This document shows, in pieces, positions 16,347-25,551 of a stretch of DNA of 64,000 nt (position 1 is its first letter; the number at the start of each line of letters is the position of its first letter). Made by a program: the position numbers and the translations under genes. Under the pieces are notes generated by a model. The model saw nothing but the letters and a program-made list of their open reading frames with translations. It was not told the origin of the DNA and did not search any database. Origin of the DNA: JBOGXA01 sp050694175 (GTDB lineage Bacteria; Actinomycetota; CADDZG01; WHSQ01); assembly GCA_050694175.1 (NCBI GenBank), contig JBOGXA010000006.1:92379-156378 (forward strand). The letters are read 5' to 3'.

Positions 16347-18724
16347 CGACTCAGATGTTCGGCGAACGCGTCCAACGCAATGAGGACCCCCGGCTTCTCA
16401 CCGGTAAGGGCCGGTTCACGGACGACCTCGATCACACCGCGGCTCAGCTCGCCTTCGTGCGGTCCGACTTCGCGCACGCGCGCATCAGAGATATCGACGT
16501 CTCGGGTGCCCTCGACATCGAGGGTGTGTACGGAATCTACACGTACGATGATCTCACCGGCGATCTCGCGAAACCGTTACCCCTTCTAATCCCCAGCGAG
16601 GGACTGTTCGCGCCGCGCACCCAGTACGCCCTTGCGAAGGACGAGGTCTGCTACGTGGGCGAGGTCATAGCGGCCGTCGTCGCGCGTGATCGCTACATCG
16701 CGGAAGACGCCGTGGGCGCGATCCGCGTCGATTACGAACCGCTGCCGGTCGCCGCCGATCTGGAAGAAGCTGCGCGGGAGGGCTCTCCCGTGGTCCACAT
16801 CGACATGGCCGACAACATCAACGGGCGCGTTTCCGAGGAGACGGGCGATGTCGACGCGGCCATGGCGGATGCGGCGCGCGTCTTCGAATGGCGCTTCGAG
16901 ATGGAGCGGTCGGCGGCAATGCCGATGGAGACGCGCGCTATCGTCGCTTACTACGACGACGCAAAGGGCTCGCTGCTCATGTTCGACTCGTCGCAGGCGC
17001 CCACGGGTGTGCGCGGCGGCCTCGCACTGCTGTTCGGACTGGACCCCGACAACGTCCATGTCGTCGCCCCCGACATCGGCGGGGGTTTCGGGATGAAGGT
17101 CATCCAGTTCTACCCAGAAGAGATCATGGCGCCATGGGCGTCGCGGCACCTCGGCATGCCTGTGAAGTGGACCGGAGACCGGCGCGAGGACTTCATCGGA
17201 TCGAACCATGAGCGCAAGCAGGTTCACAGAGTCAGGGTCGGCGTGGATGAGAACGGCAGGATCCTTGCTCTCGAGACGAAGTTCCTCAACGACGCCGGCG
17301 CGTACTGCTCGTACGGTCTGATCATCCCGATAATCACGGCCGCGCAGCTTCCCGGCCCCTACAAGCTCGAGAACTACCGGTACGAGTTCGTAAACGTTTT
17401 TACGAACAAGGTCCCGACCTCTCCGTATCGAGGCGCGGGCCGCCCCCACGCCGTGTACGTGATGGAGCGGGTGATGGACAAGGTCGCCCGCGAACTGAGA
17501 CTTGATCCGGCCGAGGTGAGACGCCGCAACTTCATCGGGCCCGACGAGTTCCCGTACGAAGTCGGGGTGTCCTTCCAAGACGGGGGTCCCACGGTCTACG
17601 ACTCGGGGAACTATGAACCCGGGCTCGACGTGCTGCTCGAGGGGATCGGGTACGCGGACTTCAGAAAGCGTCAGAACCGATTGAAGAAGCAGGGACGCAA
17701 GATCGGGATCGGCATCGGTTACTACGTCGAGGGCACGGGCATCGGACCCTACGAGGGCGCGGTCATCAAGGTCCTCGCCGACGGGGTGGTGACGGTCGCC
17801 CTCGGGCTGTCGTGTCAGGGCCAGGGTCACGAGACCGTGTTCGCCCAGATCGTTGCCGACGAGCTCGGGGTGGCCGTTGACAAGGTGAAGGTGGTGGCGG
17901 GCGACACGCGTAGGCTGGCCTACGGCGTCGGGACCTTTGCGAGTCGCAGCGCGGTGGTCGCCGGCAACGCGGTCTACAAGGCCGCCCAGGCGACGCGCCG
18001 GAAGGCCGCCGACGTGGCCGCGCGATCACTCGAGGTGTCTCCGGACGACCTCGTGTTCGAGGCCGGACGCGTGCATGTGGCGGGTGCACCAGATGTCGGA
18101 ATCGACCTCGGCCAGATCGCGATTATTTCCAATCCGCTTCGGTATGCGTTCGGCGAGGCGTCACAGGACGCGGTCGCGCTGGCTCAAAAGGCGTATTCAA
18201 AGAGCGATCGCCCACTGCCCGAGGGCACGAGCCCGGGGCTCGATTCTGCCGAGTTCTACAGCCCCACCTCAGGGGTGTTTGCGTTCGGGGCGCACGCCGC
18301 CATCGTCGAGATCGATCCCGACACGTGTGACATCAAGTTCCACAACTATGTCGTGATGCACGACTGCGGAAGGGTCATCAACCCGATGATCGTGGAGGGC
18401 CAGATCGCAGGTGGAGTGGCCCAAGGGATCGGGGGCGCGTTCTACGAACGGCTTGTCTACGACGACGAGGGACAGCTACTCAACGCGTCGTTCATGGACT
18501 TTCTGATCCCGTACGCGACGGAAGTGCCTCCGATCCAGATCCATCACACCGAGACCCCGTCGCCGAGCAATCCCCTCGGCATCAAGGGCGTCGGCGAGGC
18601 GGGAGTTATCCCGTGCAATGCTGTGATCGCCAACGCTCTCTCCGACGCCCTCGACGTCGCCATCGATTCGATGCCTCTGTCTCCGCAGGACCTGTTCGAG
18701 ATCTTGCACAGCGGTCGCTCCTGA
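16343..18724 (+). CDS. Molybdopterin-binding large subunit, form II CoxL-like hydroxylase
   Basis: 793 aa. Molybdopterin-cytosine-dinucleotide enzyme that hydroxylates a carbon, usually in an N-heterocycle or aldehyde. Motifs: IGGGFGMK, LSCQGQGHETVFAQI, and the base Glu752 in GIKGVGEAG. The active-site loop reads PYRGAGR (361-367), the form II type (AYRGAGR); form I CO dehydrogenases carry AYXCSFR with the Cys that binds copper. So this is not expected to oxidise CO. Substrate unknown; neighbouring hydantoinase and carbamoyl-transfer genes favour a ureide, hydantoin or purine-like ring. It needs the cofactor whose synthesis begins with moaC, partly seen at the left edge. Confidence 0.92.
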   Translation: MTTQMFGERVQRNEDPRLLTGKGRFTDDLDHTAAQLAFVRSDFAHARIRDIDVSGALDIEGVYGIYTYDDLTGDLAKPLPLLIPSEGLFAPRTQYALAKDEVCYVGEVIAAVVARDRYIAEDAVGAIRVDYEPLPVAADLEEAAREGSPVVHIDMADNINGRVSEETGDVDAAMADAARVFEWRFEMERSAAMPMETRAIVAYYDDAKGSLLMFDSSQAPTGVRGGLALLFGLDPDNVHVVAPDIGGGFGMKVIQFYPEEIMAPWASRHLGMPVKWTGDRREDFIGSNHERKQVHRVRVGVDENGRILALETKFLNDAGAYCSYGLIIPIITAAQLPGPYKLENYRYEFVNVFTNKVPTSPYRGAGRPHAVYVMERVMDKVARELRLDPAEVRRRNFIGPDEFPYEVGVSFQDGGPTVYDSGNYEPGLDVLLEGIGYADFRKRQNRLKKQGRKIGIGIGYYVEGTGIGPYEGAVIKVLADGVVTVALGLSCQGQGHETVFAQIVADELGVAVDKVKVVAGDTRRLAYGVGTFASRSAVVAGNAVYKAAQATRRKAADVAARSLEVSPDDLVFEAGRVHVAGAPDVGIDLGQIAIISNPLRYAFGEASQDAVALAQKAYSKSDRPLPEGTSPGLDSAEFYSPTSGVFAFGAHAAIVEIDPDTCDIKFHNYVVMHDCGRVINPMIVEGQIAGGVAQGIGGAFYERLVYDDEGQLLNASFMDFLIPYATEVPPIQIHHTETPSPSNPLGIKGVGEAGVIPCNAVIANALSDALDVAIDSMPLSPQDLFEILHSGRS

Positions 18725-18736
18725 ACACAACGGGTC

Positions 18737-18785
18737 GAGTGTCCCTCAGAGCCCGGCCCCGTATAGCGCGCTCAAATGCTCACTC
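18737..18785 (+). repeat. Diverged copy of a dispersed palindromic element
   Basis: The segment begins GAGTGTCCCTCAGAGCCCG, one base off the same 19 nt in the two copies at 50.2 kb. It closes 49 nt on with CACTC, complementary to the opening GAGTG. It lies 12 nt after the coxL stop and 32 nt before the hydantoinase gene. It could be a terminator/attenuator or a small repeat family; the interior differs from the other copies. Confidence 0.5.
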
Positions 18786-18817
18786 ACGCGGCGCCCTGTC
18801 CGCTATAACCTGCGGGC

Positions 18818-20905
18818 ATGACGCGGGCTCGTACTCTCAGGGTCGGGATCGACACGGGAGGAACCTTCACGGACGTCGTCGCGTTCGATGAGGTCGAGGG
18901 CCGCCTCTACTCCACAAAGACCCCGTCGACTCCTCACGATCCCGCGGAGGGTTTCATGGCCGGGATCGAGCTGATCCTCGGGATCGCGGGGGCCGAGGGC
19001 GGCGATATCTCGGCGGTCGCGCACGGGACGACGGTCGCCACCAACGCGCTTCTGCAGGAGGACTTTTCCGGCCTCGGCTTTGTGACCACGGCGGGCTTTC
19101 GTTGTGTGCTGGAGATCGCGCGCCAGAGTGTCCCCGCCGGTTACGGCAATTCTTACTTCTGGGTGAAGCCCGATCGAATTGTGCCTATCGACCTCGTCAA
19201 GGAGGTGCCCGAGCGCTGCGACTCGTCTGGTCGCGTGGTGCGCCCGTTCGACGAGGCGGCCGCTGCGGAAGTGGCGCGGTGGTTCAAGGACAGAGGGATC
19301 GCTTCTGTCGGTGTCTGCTTTGTCAACTCGTACGTGAATCCCGAGCACGAGCAGCGTATGCGAGCGACCCTCGAGCGAGAGTTTCCGGAATGCTCCGTAT
19401 CAATCAGCTCCGATGTCCTTCGCGAATACCGCGAGTATGAGCGGTCCATGACGACCCTCGTCGACGCGTTCGTCAAGCCCAAGGTGGGGACTTACGTCGA
19501 AGGCATCCAGAAGAGGCTCAACGGCATCGCCCGTAACGGGGGAGCGGCTGCTCCGTTCTACGTGATGAAGAGTAATGGGGGCGTGACATCTGCTGCGGAG
19601 GTGGGGAAGCAGCCGATCACGACGGTCACCTCGGGACCGGCCGCGGGTGTTCTCGGGGCTCTGGTAGTTGCGGCCGCGGCCCGGTTCGAGCAGGTGCTCA
19701 CGCTGGACGCAGGCGGCACCTCGACCGACGTCAGCGTGGTGCGGGCCGGCAAACCGGCAATCACAACCGAGGGCTCTGTCGGGCGTTACCCGGTCAAGGT
19801 GCCGATGGTCGACGTCGTCACGGTCGGCACGGGTGGAGGCTCGATTGCATGGCGCGCTCCCGACGGCAACCTGAAGGTCGGGCCGCGCTCGGCCGGCGCC
19901 GACCCGGGGCCGATGTGCTACGGGAAAGGCGGCCGAGAGCCAACGACAACCGATGCTCACCTGATGTTGGGACGTATCCCGCCTGCATTACTCGGCGGAC
20001 AGATACCGCTGGACGCCGGCCTCGCGCGCGAGGGACTGGCCGCCCTCGCCGACGAACTGGGGCTCGGGATGGAGGAGAGCGCGGACGGCGTGCTCGAGAT
20101 CGCGGCATGGAATCAGGCCAATGCCATCAGGCAGGTCACCGTCCGGCGGGGCCTCGACGTGCGCGACTTCGCGATGATCGCGTTCGGAGGCTCGGGGCCG
20201 CTCATGGCGTGCCGGCTTCTCGACATCCTCGATCTGAGAGCCGCCGTCGTCCCACAGAACCCCGGCAACCTCAGCGCGTTCGGGCTGCTGACGGTCGACG
20301 TCCGGAATGATTTCGTGCGGACCTTCGTCCGGCGCATCGCCGATCTGGATACCGCCGCGCTCGAGGGCGTGTACGAGGAGCTGCTCACGGAGGCCGCCGC
20401 CGCGCTCGAGCGTGAAGGCTTCGAGGCCGGCGAGCACGTGTTTTCCCGGTCGGCCGATCTCCGTTACCTGGGACAGGCTTTCGAGGTGCGAGTGGCCGCC
20501 CCGGACGGCAACGTCGACGAGAGCTCCGTGGTCGCTCTGGCGGCGCGCTTCCACGACGAGCACGAGCGGCTCTACGGTTACTGCTATCGGGAGGATCAGG
20601 CTCACGTCGTGGAGCTCGTGAATGTGCGGGTCACCGGAATCGGACCGATAACACGGCCGGAACTTCCGGAGGTGGTGGCCGCCGACGGCGACACGCGGCG
20701 CGCCCGGCATGGACACCGGCGGGTGCTCTTCGAGGATCGGTGGCACTACGCAGGCATCTACCGGCGCGACGACCTTATGGCCGGTGACGGAGTGGAAGGA
20801 CCTGCCGTGATCGAAGAGTTTGGTTCGACGACCCCGATCGCGCCCGGCTTCGTCGCGAGCGTCGACCGCTTCGGCAGCCTCGTCATAACGCGAGGAGGTG
20901 TGTGA
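18818..20905 (+). CDS. Hydantoinase/oxoprolinase subunit A (HyuA-like)
   Basis: 695 aa. Member of the ATP-dependent HyuA/5-oxoprolinase/acetone-carboxylase beta family, with an ASKHA nucleotide fold: GIDTGGTFTDVV (9-20), AHGTTVATNALLQ, the second phosphate motif LTLDAGGTSTDVSVV, and IAFGGSGPLMA. With HyuB such enzymes either open a cyclic amide (hydantoin or 5-oxoproline) using ATP, or carboxylate ketones. Which applies here cannot be read from sequence. The N-terminal RVGIDTGG supports ATG 18818, though its ribosome-binding site is weak. It begins the second translationally coupled run, after a repeat element and 93-nt gap. Confidence 0.88.
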   Translation: MTRARTLRVGIDTGGTFTDVVAFDEVEGRLYSTKTPSTPHDPAEGFMAGIELILGIAGAEGGDISAVAHGTTVATNALLQEDFSGLGFVTTAGFRCVLEIARQSVPAGYGNSYFWVKPDRIVPIDLVKEVPERCDSSGRVVRPFDEAAAAEVARWFKDRGIASVGVCFVNSYVNPEHEQRMRATLEREFPECSVSISSDVLREYREYERSMTTLVDAFVKPKVGTYVEGIQKRLNGIARNGGAAAPFYVMKSNGGVTSAAEVGKQPITTVTSGPAAGVLGALVVAAAARFEQVLTLDAGGTSTDVSVVRAGKPAITTEGSVGRYPVKVPMVDVVTVGTGGGSIAWRAPDGNLKVGPRSAGADPGPMCYGKGGREPTTTDAHLMLGRIPPALLGGQIPLDAGLAREGLAALADELGLGMEESADGVLEIAAWNQANAIRQVTVRRGLDVRDFAMIAFGGSGPLMACRLLDILDLRAAVVPQNPGNLSAFGLLTVDVRNDFVRTFVRRIADLDTAALEGVYEELLTEAAAALEREGFEAGEHVFSRSADLRYLGQAFEVRVAAPDGNVDESSVVALAARFHDEHERLYGYCYREDQAHVVELVNVRVTGIGPITRPELPEVVAADGDTRRARHGHRRVLFEDRWHYAGIYRRDDLMAGDGVEGPAVIEEFGSTTPIAPGFVASVDRFGSLVITRGGV

Positions 20906-22736
20906 GCTGGCCGTCGACCCCGTGACGCTGGAGATCGTCGAAGGAACGCTCGCCTCGATCGAAGCCGAAGTCGAGGACGCCATTGGCCGCACCGCCCGCT
21001 CTCCGATGATCCGCGACCAGCACGACTACCGGGCGGGAATCCACGACCGCAAGCTGCGTAAGCTCACCGGTCGCTCCTACTCCGCGCTCGTTCATCCGGT
21101 TGCGCGCGACTTCCCGATCGATTCGATGCGAGAGCACGACGTCTACTTTCACAACGACGTCTACGCGTCCGAAGGCGGCATAGGTCACCTTCCCGATTTG
21201 TGCGTCACGGTGCCCGTCTTCCATGACGGGGATGTGGTGTCGTTCGTGCAGGCGTTCGGCCACCACGACGATATCGGTGGGATGGTTCCGGGTTCGATGC
21301 CGTCCAATGCGACGTCGGCGTTCCAAGAGGGTCTGATGGTGCCGCCGATAAAGCTCTACGACCGCGGCGTCGTGAACGAGGCCGCCGTGAGGATCATCAC
21401 ACGCAACTCGCGCCTGCCCGATCACATCGCGGGGGACCTCGATGCGGAATGCGCGGCCTGCACGATGGGGGCACGACGGGTGGCCGAGTTGTTCACGCGT
21501 TACGGCAGAGAGACGATTGAGGGCTGCTTCGACGCGATCATCACCAAGACGGCCGAAACGTTTCGGCGCGAGATCCTGGCTCGGATCCCCGACGGGACCT
21601 ACGAGTGGGAGGACTATGCGGAGCACGACGGTGTCGATCCACCTCGCCTGCACACCCAGCGGATGACTCTGACGAAATCCGGGGACAGGCTGATCATCGA
21701 CTTCACCGGAACGGACCCCCAGGCAAAAGGGCCGATCAATCATGCCGGCGACTACGCCGACGGCAACTTTCTGGTGAAGTGGATCGCCCCGGTCCTGCGA
21801 AACCTCGCAGCCACCCCCGAACGTATGGCCGAGCTCGACGTGAACGAAGGGGTCGTCGATCTCATCGAGATGCGTTTCCCGCCACCGGGGAGCCTGCTGA
21901 CCCCCGTGTTCCCGGCCCCCACCAACGCGCGCACCTTCGTGATCCTGCGCCTCCTCGGTGTGTTCGCGGGCGTGCTCGCAAAGGCTGTGGACGGCTACAT
22001 GCCGGCCGATCAGGAGACCATCCGCTACACGGGCATCACCGGCTACGACGAGGACAACGAATGGTATCTGTACCGCGAGATCCTCGGCGGCGGGTCGGGC
22101 GGTCGCTACTACGCAGATGGCTCCGACACGATCCACATCGTCCCCGACTCGAAGAACATGCCGGCCGAGTTCATCGAGACGACTTTTCCGGCGCGCATCG
22201 AGACGCTGTCGCTGGCCACGGATTCCGGTGGAGCCGGCGAGTACCGGGGAGGTCTCGGATATCTCAAGGAGATTCGCGTCCTCAACGACGCGACGTTCCT
22301 GTCCATCGCCGATCGTTCGATCCTGTCGTGCTGGGGACTAAGGGGTGGGCGTGCGGGAGCACCTTTCCGCGTCACGATCGATCCGGGAGGGTCGAACGAG
22401 CGAATCCTGCCCGGGCTCGCCGACGACGAACCGGTCGCGGCCAGTGAACTCGTGCGCATCGAGACGACGGGTGGTGGCGGATGGGGAGACCCCCTCGACC
22501 GCGATCCCGCGGCGGTCGCAACCGACGTGCTTCACGGGAAGGTCTCGCAGCCGAGGGCGGAGACTGAGTACGGCGTCGTGCTCGCCGGCGACCCCCCGCT
22601 GGTCGACCAACCTGCGACTACGGCACTCCGGGCTCGCTTGCGCTCCGAGCGCGGTGATGTCCCGTTCTTCGATCGCGGACCCGGGTACACGCGCCTGTCG
22701 GGCGGGCGCACGCACGCCGAGGTCGACTGGTTGTGA
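20898..22736 (+). CDS. Hydantoinase subunit B (HyuB-like)
   Basis: 612 aa, partner of HyuA. Family features: AVDPVTLEIVEGTLASI at the N-terminus, VHPVARDFPIDSM, the FGHHDDIGGMVPGSM His/Asp metal-binding region, DFTGTDPQAKGPIN, and the C-terminal glycine-rich RIETTGGGGWGDPLDRDP. The start is GTG 20898 with GAGGAG just upstream; it overlaps hyuA by 8 nt. The stop overlaps fdrA's GTGA. Working with HyuA it would hydrolyse or carboxylate the ring substrate; ATP would be used. A hydantoin-like product would feed N-carbamoyl compounds to the FdrA-type genes that follow. Confidence 0.88.
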   Translation: MCELAVDPVTLEIVEGTLASIEAEVEDAIGRTARSPMIRDQHDYRAGIHDRKLRKLTGRSYSALVHPVARDFPIDSMREHDVYFHNDVYASEGGIGHLPDLCVTVPVFHDGDVVSFVQAFGHHDDIGGMVPGSMPSNATSAFQEGLMVPPIKLYDRGVVNEAAVRIITRNSRLPDHIAGDLDAECAACTMGARRVAELFTRYGRETIEGCFDAIITKTAETFRREILARIPDGTYEWEDYAEHDGVDPPRLHTQRMTLTKSGDRLIIDFTGTDPQAKGPINHAGDYADGNFLVKWIAPVLRNLAATPERMAELDVNEGVVDLIEMRFPPPGSLLTPVFPAPTNARTFVILRLLGVFAGVLAKAVDGYMPADQETIRYTGITGYDEDNEWYLYREILGGGSGGRYYADGSDTIHIVPDSKNMPAEFIETTFPARIETLSLATDSGGAGEYRGGLGYLKEIRVLNDATFLSIADRSILSCWGLRGGRAGAPFRVTIDPGGSNERILPGLADDEPVAASELVRIETTGGGGWGDPLDRDPAAVATDVLHGKVSQPRAETEYGVVLAGDPPLVDQPATTALRARLRSERGDVPFFDRGPGYTRLSGGRTHAEVDWL

Positions 22737-24160
22737 CGTCCAGGCTGGTCCTCCACCGCGGGGCGTATTACGACTCGGTCGCGTTGATGCTTGCATCACG
22801 AGATGCCGAGGCGATCGAGGGTGTCGAGTTGGTCGCAGCGGTCGCAGGTACGCCGGTGAACATCACGCTCCTGCACGACCAGGGATTCGAACCGCCCGAC
22901 GATGTCGGCCCCAACGACATGGTGGTGGCGATCCGAGCGGCCGACGACGACGCGGCAACTGCGGCCGAGCGTGCCGTGGACCGGCGGCTGAGCGAGCGCG
23001 CCGAGCCCTCCGGCGCGGCCGTCTTTGCGCCTCGCTCCATCAGGTCCGCGGTGCGAGCCAACCCGGATCTGAAGGTTGCGTTCGTGTCGGTTCCCGGCAG
23101 GTATGCCGCCTACGAGGTGGCCGAGGCGATCGAGGCCGGCCTGCATGTCTTCTGTTTCTCGGACGGGATGTCGCTCGACGACGAGGCCGAGCTCAAGCGG
23201 CGCGCCCTCGATCGTGGCTTGCTCTTTCTCGGGGCCGATTGCGGCACGGCGATCGTCGACGGAGTCGGGTTCGGTTTCGCCAACGTGGTCGAACGTGGGC
23301 CGGTCGGGATCATCGGCGCTTCGGGAACGGGCATCCAGCAGGTGACCTGCCTCCTCGACGCCGCCGGGATCGGCATCAGCCAGGCCCTCGGGGTCGGGGG
23401 CCGCGACCTCAGCACGGAAGTGGGTGGGATCATGTCGGACCGGTGCCTTCAGGTGCTGGCCGACGATGCCTCGACCGAGATCATCGTCCTGGTGTCAAAG
23501 CCTCCCGGCGGCGCCGTCGCCGAGAAGATCGTGGCCGCGGCGGCGCGCACCGGGAAGCCTGCAGTCGTGGGATTGCTCGCGGGCGCCGGCGATTCAGAGC
23601 TTCCCGCGGCTCCCGAGGGGGTGACGGTCGTCGGGTCGTTGGAGGATGCGGCCGCGGCCGCGGCCGACCTCGCAGGTGGGCGCGTCGAGACACACGACAT
23701 CGAGCCCCCGCCGCGGTCGACTCCGGGAGGGCTCCGGGGGCTGTTCTGTGGTGGCTCGTTGTGTTTCGAGGCCCATGCCGCGACCGGCGGAGGTGACTTC
23801 ATCGACTTCGGCGCCGACGAATACACAACGGGTCGCGCTCATCCGATGATCGACCCCACCCTCCGGAACGATCACTTCGAGAAGACGAGTGTCGACATGG
23901 GCGTCGGGGCAATAGTGCTCGACGTCGTCCTCGGAGCCGGCGCGCACCCCGACCCCGCGGGCGAGCTTGCGCCGTCGATAGAGGCGGTACTCGAGCGCCG
24001 TCGTGATCTCACAATCATCGTCGCCGTGTGTGGGACCGGGCGCGATCCGCAGGAGCTCGGCCGGCAGGTGAAGCAACTGACCGCTGCGGGCGCGCTCGTT
24101 ACGCGCAACGCGGCGCATGCGGGCAGGCTCGCGCGCGGCGCAGTGGGGACATCCTTGTGA
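22733..24160 (+). CDS. FdrA-family protein, oxamate-carbamoyltransferase-type subunit
   Basis: 475 aa, related to succinyl-CoA synthetase alpha chains. It has VRANPDLKVAFVSVPG, AGLHVFCFSDGMSLDDEAEL, LGADCGTAIVDGVGFGFAN, GIIGASGTGIQQVTCLL and LCGGS-like cysteine region LFCGGSLCFEA. In Escherichia coli fdrA (allF) with ylbE (allG) and ylbF (allH) is assigned to oxamate carbamoyltransferase, which phosphorolyses oxalurate to oxamate and carbamoyl phosphate. Here the same three types are adjacent: FdrA, DUF1116 and DUF2877. So a carbamoyl-transfer role is likely, but the substrate may differ. GTG 22733 overlaps hyuB's stop. The Rossmann-type domain is near 120-330. Confidence 0.86.
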   Translation: MTSRLVLHRGAYYDSVALMLASRDAEAIEGVELVAAVAGTPVNITLLHDQGFEPPDDVGPNDMVVAIRAADDDAATAAERAVDRRLSERAEPSGAAVFAPRSIRSAVRANPDLKVAFVSVPGRYAAYEVAEAIEAGLHVFCFSDGMSLDDEAELKRRALDRGLLFLGADCGTAIVDGVGFGFANVVERGPVGIIGASGTGIQQVTCLLDAAGIGISQALGVGGRDLSTEVGGIMSDRCLQVLADDASTEIIVLVSKPPGGAVAEKIVAAAARTGKPAVVGLLAGAGDSELPAAPEGVTVVGSLEDAAAAAADLAGGRVETHDIEPPPRSTPGGLRGLFCGGSLCFEAHAATGGGDFIDFGADEYTTGRAHPMIDPTLRNDHFEKTSVDMGVGAIVLDVVLGAGAHPDPAGELAPSIEAVLERRRDLTIIVAVCGTGRDPQELGRQVKQLTAAGALVTRNAAHAGRLARGAVGTSL

Positions 24161-25551
24161 GCGTGCTGGGCGAGCACCTCTCAGTCGCAAACATCGGTGT
24201 CGAGCTGTTCGCGGGCGAGCTGGAACGGCAGGGCGTCACCGTGCAGCGCGTTGAGTGGCGTCCTCCGGCCGCCGAGGCCGAAGATTCGCTGACCCGACTT
24301 GCTGCGTCTGCAAACCGCATCGCAGTCGCGAACGACGCCGTGATTGCCCGTCTCAACGACGCCCACCCCCTTCTCGCCGGCGTCGGGGTGGCCGGCGACC
24401 TGATCGAAGACATGCGGCGTAACACGTTCCTGCACGCGGGCCCTCCGATCGAGTGGCGCGACATGTCGGGACCGCTACGCGGCGCGATCCAGGGAGCCGC
24501 CGTGTACGAGGGTCTTGCGTCGAACCCGGAAGCGGCCGCCCGCATGGCGGCCGCCGGAGAGTTCGAGTTCGCGCCCTGCCACGAGCGCGCCGCCGTTGGA
24601 CCGATGGCCGGTGTCGTTAGCGCTTCGATGCCGATCTGGGTCGTCACCAACGAGGTTCACGGCAACCGGGCGTTCGCAACGTTCAACGAGGGTCTCGGCA
24701 AGGTGCTTCGCTACGGCGCGTACGACGCCGAGGTTATCGAGCATCTCCGGTGGATCGAGCGCGTTCTCGCTCGCGTCACCGCTGCCGCACTCGGCGAACT
24801 GGACGGGCCCATCGACTTGCGGGCAACCATCGCTCAGGCCCTGCAAATGGGCGATGAGGGCCACAATCGCAACCGCGCCGGGACCTCGCTGTTCCTGCGT
24901 GCGTTGCTCCCCGCGTTGCTCGCAATCGACGAACCGCGAGCGGATGTGATCGCGTGTGCTGATTTCATCTCCGGCAACGATCATTTCTTCTTAAACCTGG
25001 TGATGGCGGCCGCCAAGGCGACGGCGGATGCGGCCCGCGGGATCGAGGCCTCGTCGCTCGTTGTGGCCATGGCCCGCAACGGCACCGAGTTCGGTATCCG
25101 GCTCGCGGGCACGGGGGACCGGTGGTTTACGGGGCCCGCGGGTGAGGTGGACGGGCTGTACCTTCCGGGTTATTCGGCAGAGGATGCCAACCCCGACATC
25201 GGCGACAGCACGATCACCGAGACCATCGGTGTGGGAGGTTGCGCCATGGCGGCGGCGCCGGCAATCGTGCGGTTCGTCGGGGGGACCGCGCAGGACGCGC
25301 TCGTGGCCACCACCAGGATGTACGAGATCGCGTGGGGGGAAAGCGATCACTACAGAGTGCCGGCTCTCGAGTTCCGAGGCACCCCCCTCGGATTCGATGT
25401 AAGGGCGGTCGTCCGCTCGGGGATCCTCCCCGCGATCAACACCGGGATCGCTCACCGGCGGCCCGGCGTCGGACAGGTGGGCGCGGGGCTCGTCGCCCCG
25501 CCGATGGCGGTGTTCGCCGCCGCCGCCCGGGCCCTCGTGGACTCGCTATGA
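24157..25551 (+). CDS. DUF1116 protein (YlbE/AllG-like)
   Basis: 464 aa. Conserved DUF1116 stretches include GPPIEWRDMSGPLRGAIQGA, FAPCHERAAVGPMAGVVS, MPIWVVTNEVHGNRAFATFN, LQMGDEGHNRNRAGTSLFLR and TIGVGGCAMAAAPAIVRFVG. Chosen GTG 24157 overlaps the fdrA stop (GTGA), which matches the other junctions of this operon. In E. coli the equivalent protein is one part of oxamate carbamoyltransferase, needed together with FdrA and YlbF. No membrane segment. Probably cytosolic. Confidence 0.86.
   Translation: MSVLGEHLSVANIGVELFAGELERQGVTVQRVEWRPPAAEAEDSLTRLAASANRIAVANDAVIARLNDAHPLLAGVGVAGDLIEDMRRNTFLHAGPPIEWRDMSGPLRGAIQGAAVYEGLASNPEAAARMAAAGEFEFAPCHERAAVGPMAGVVSASMPIWVVTNEVHGNRAFATFNEGLGKVLRYGAYDAEVIEHLRWIERVLARVTAAALGELDGPIDLRATIAQALQMGDEGHNRNRAGTSLFLRALLPALLAIDEPRADVIACADFISGNDHFFLNLVMAAAKATADAARGIEASSLVVAMARNGTEFGIRLAGTGDRWFTGPAGEVDGLYLPGYSAEDANPDIGDSTITETIGVGGCAMAAAPAIVRFVGGTAQDALVATTRMYEIAWGESDHYRVPALEFRGTPLGFDVRAVVRSGILPAINTGIAHRRPGVGQVGAGLVAPPMAVFAAAARALVDSL

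Noticed and set aside
14415..18724. Carbon monoxide dehydrogenase operon
   Set aside because: The large subunit has the form II PYRGAGR loop and lacks the form I Cys motif, so CO oxidation is not supported.
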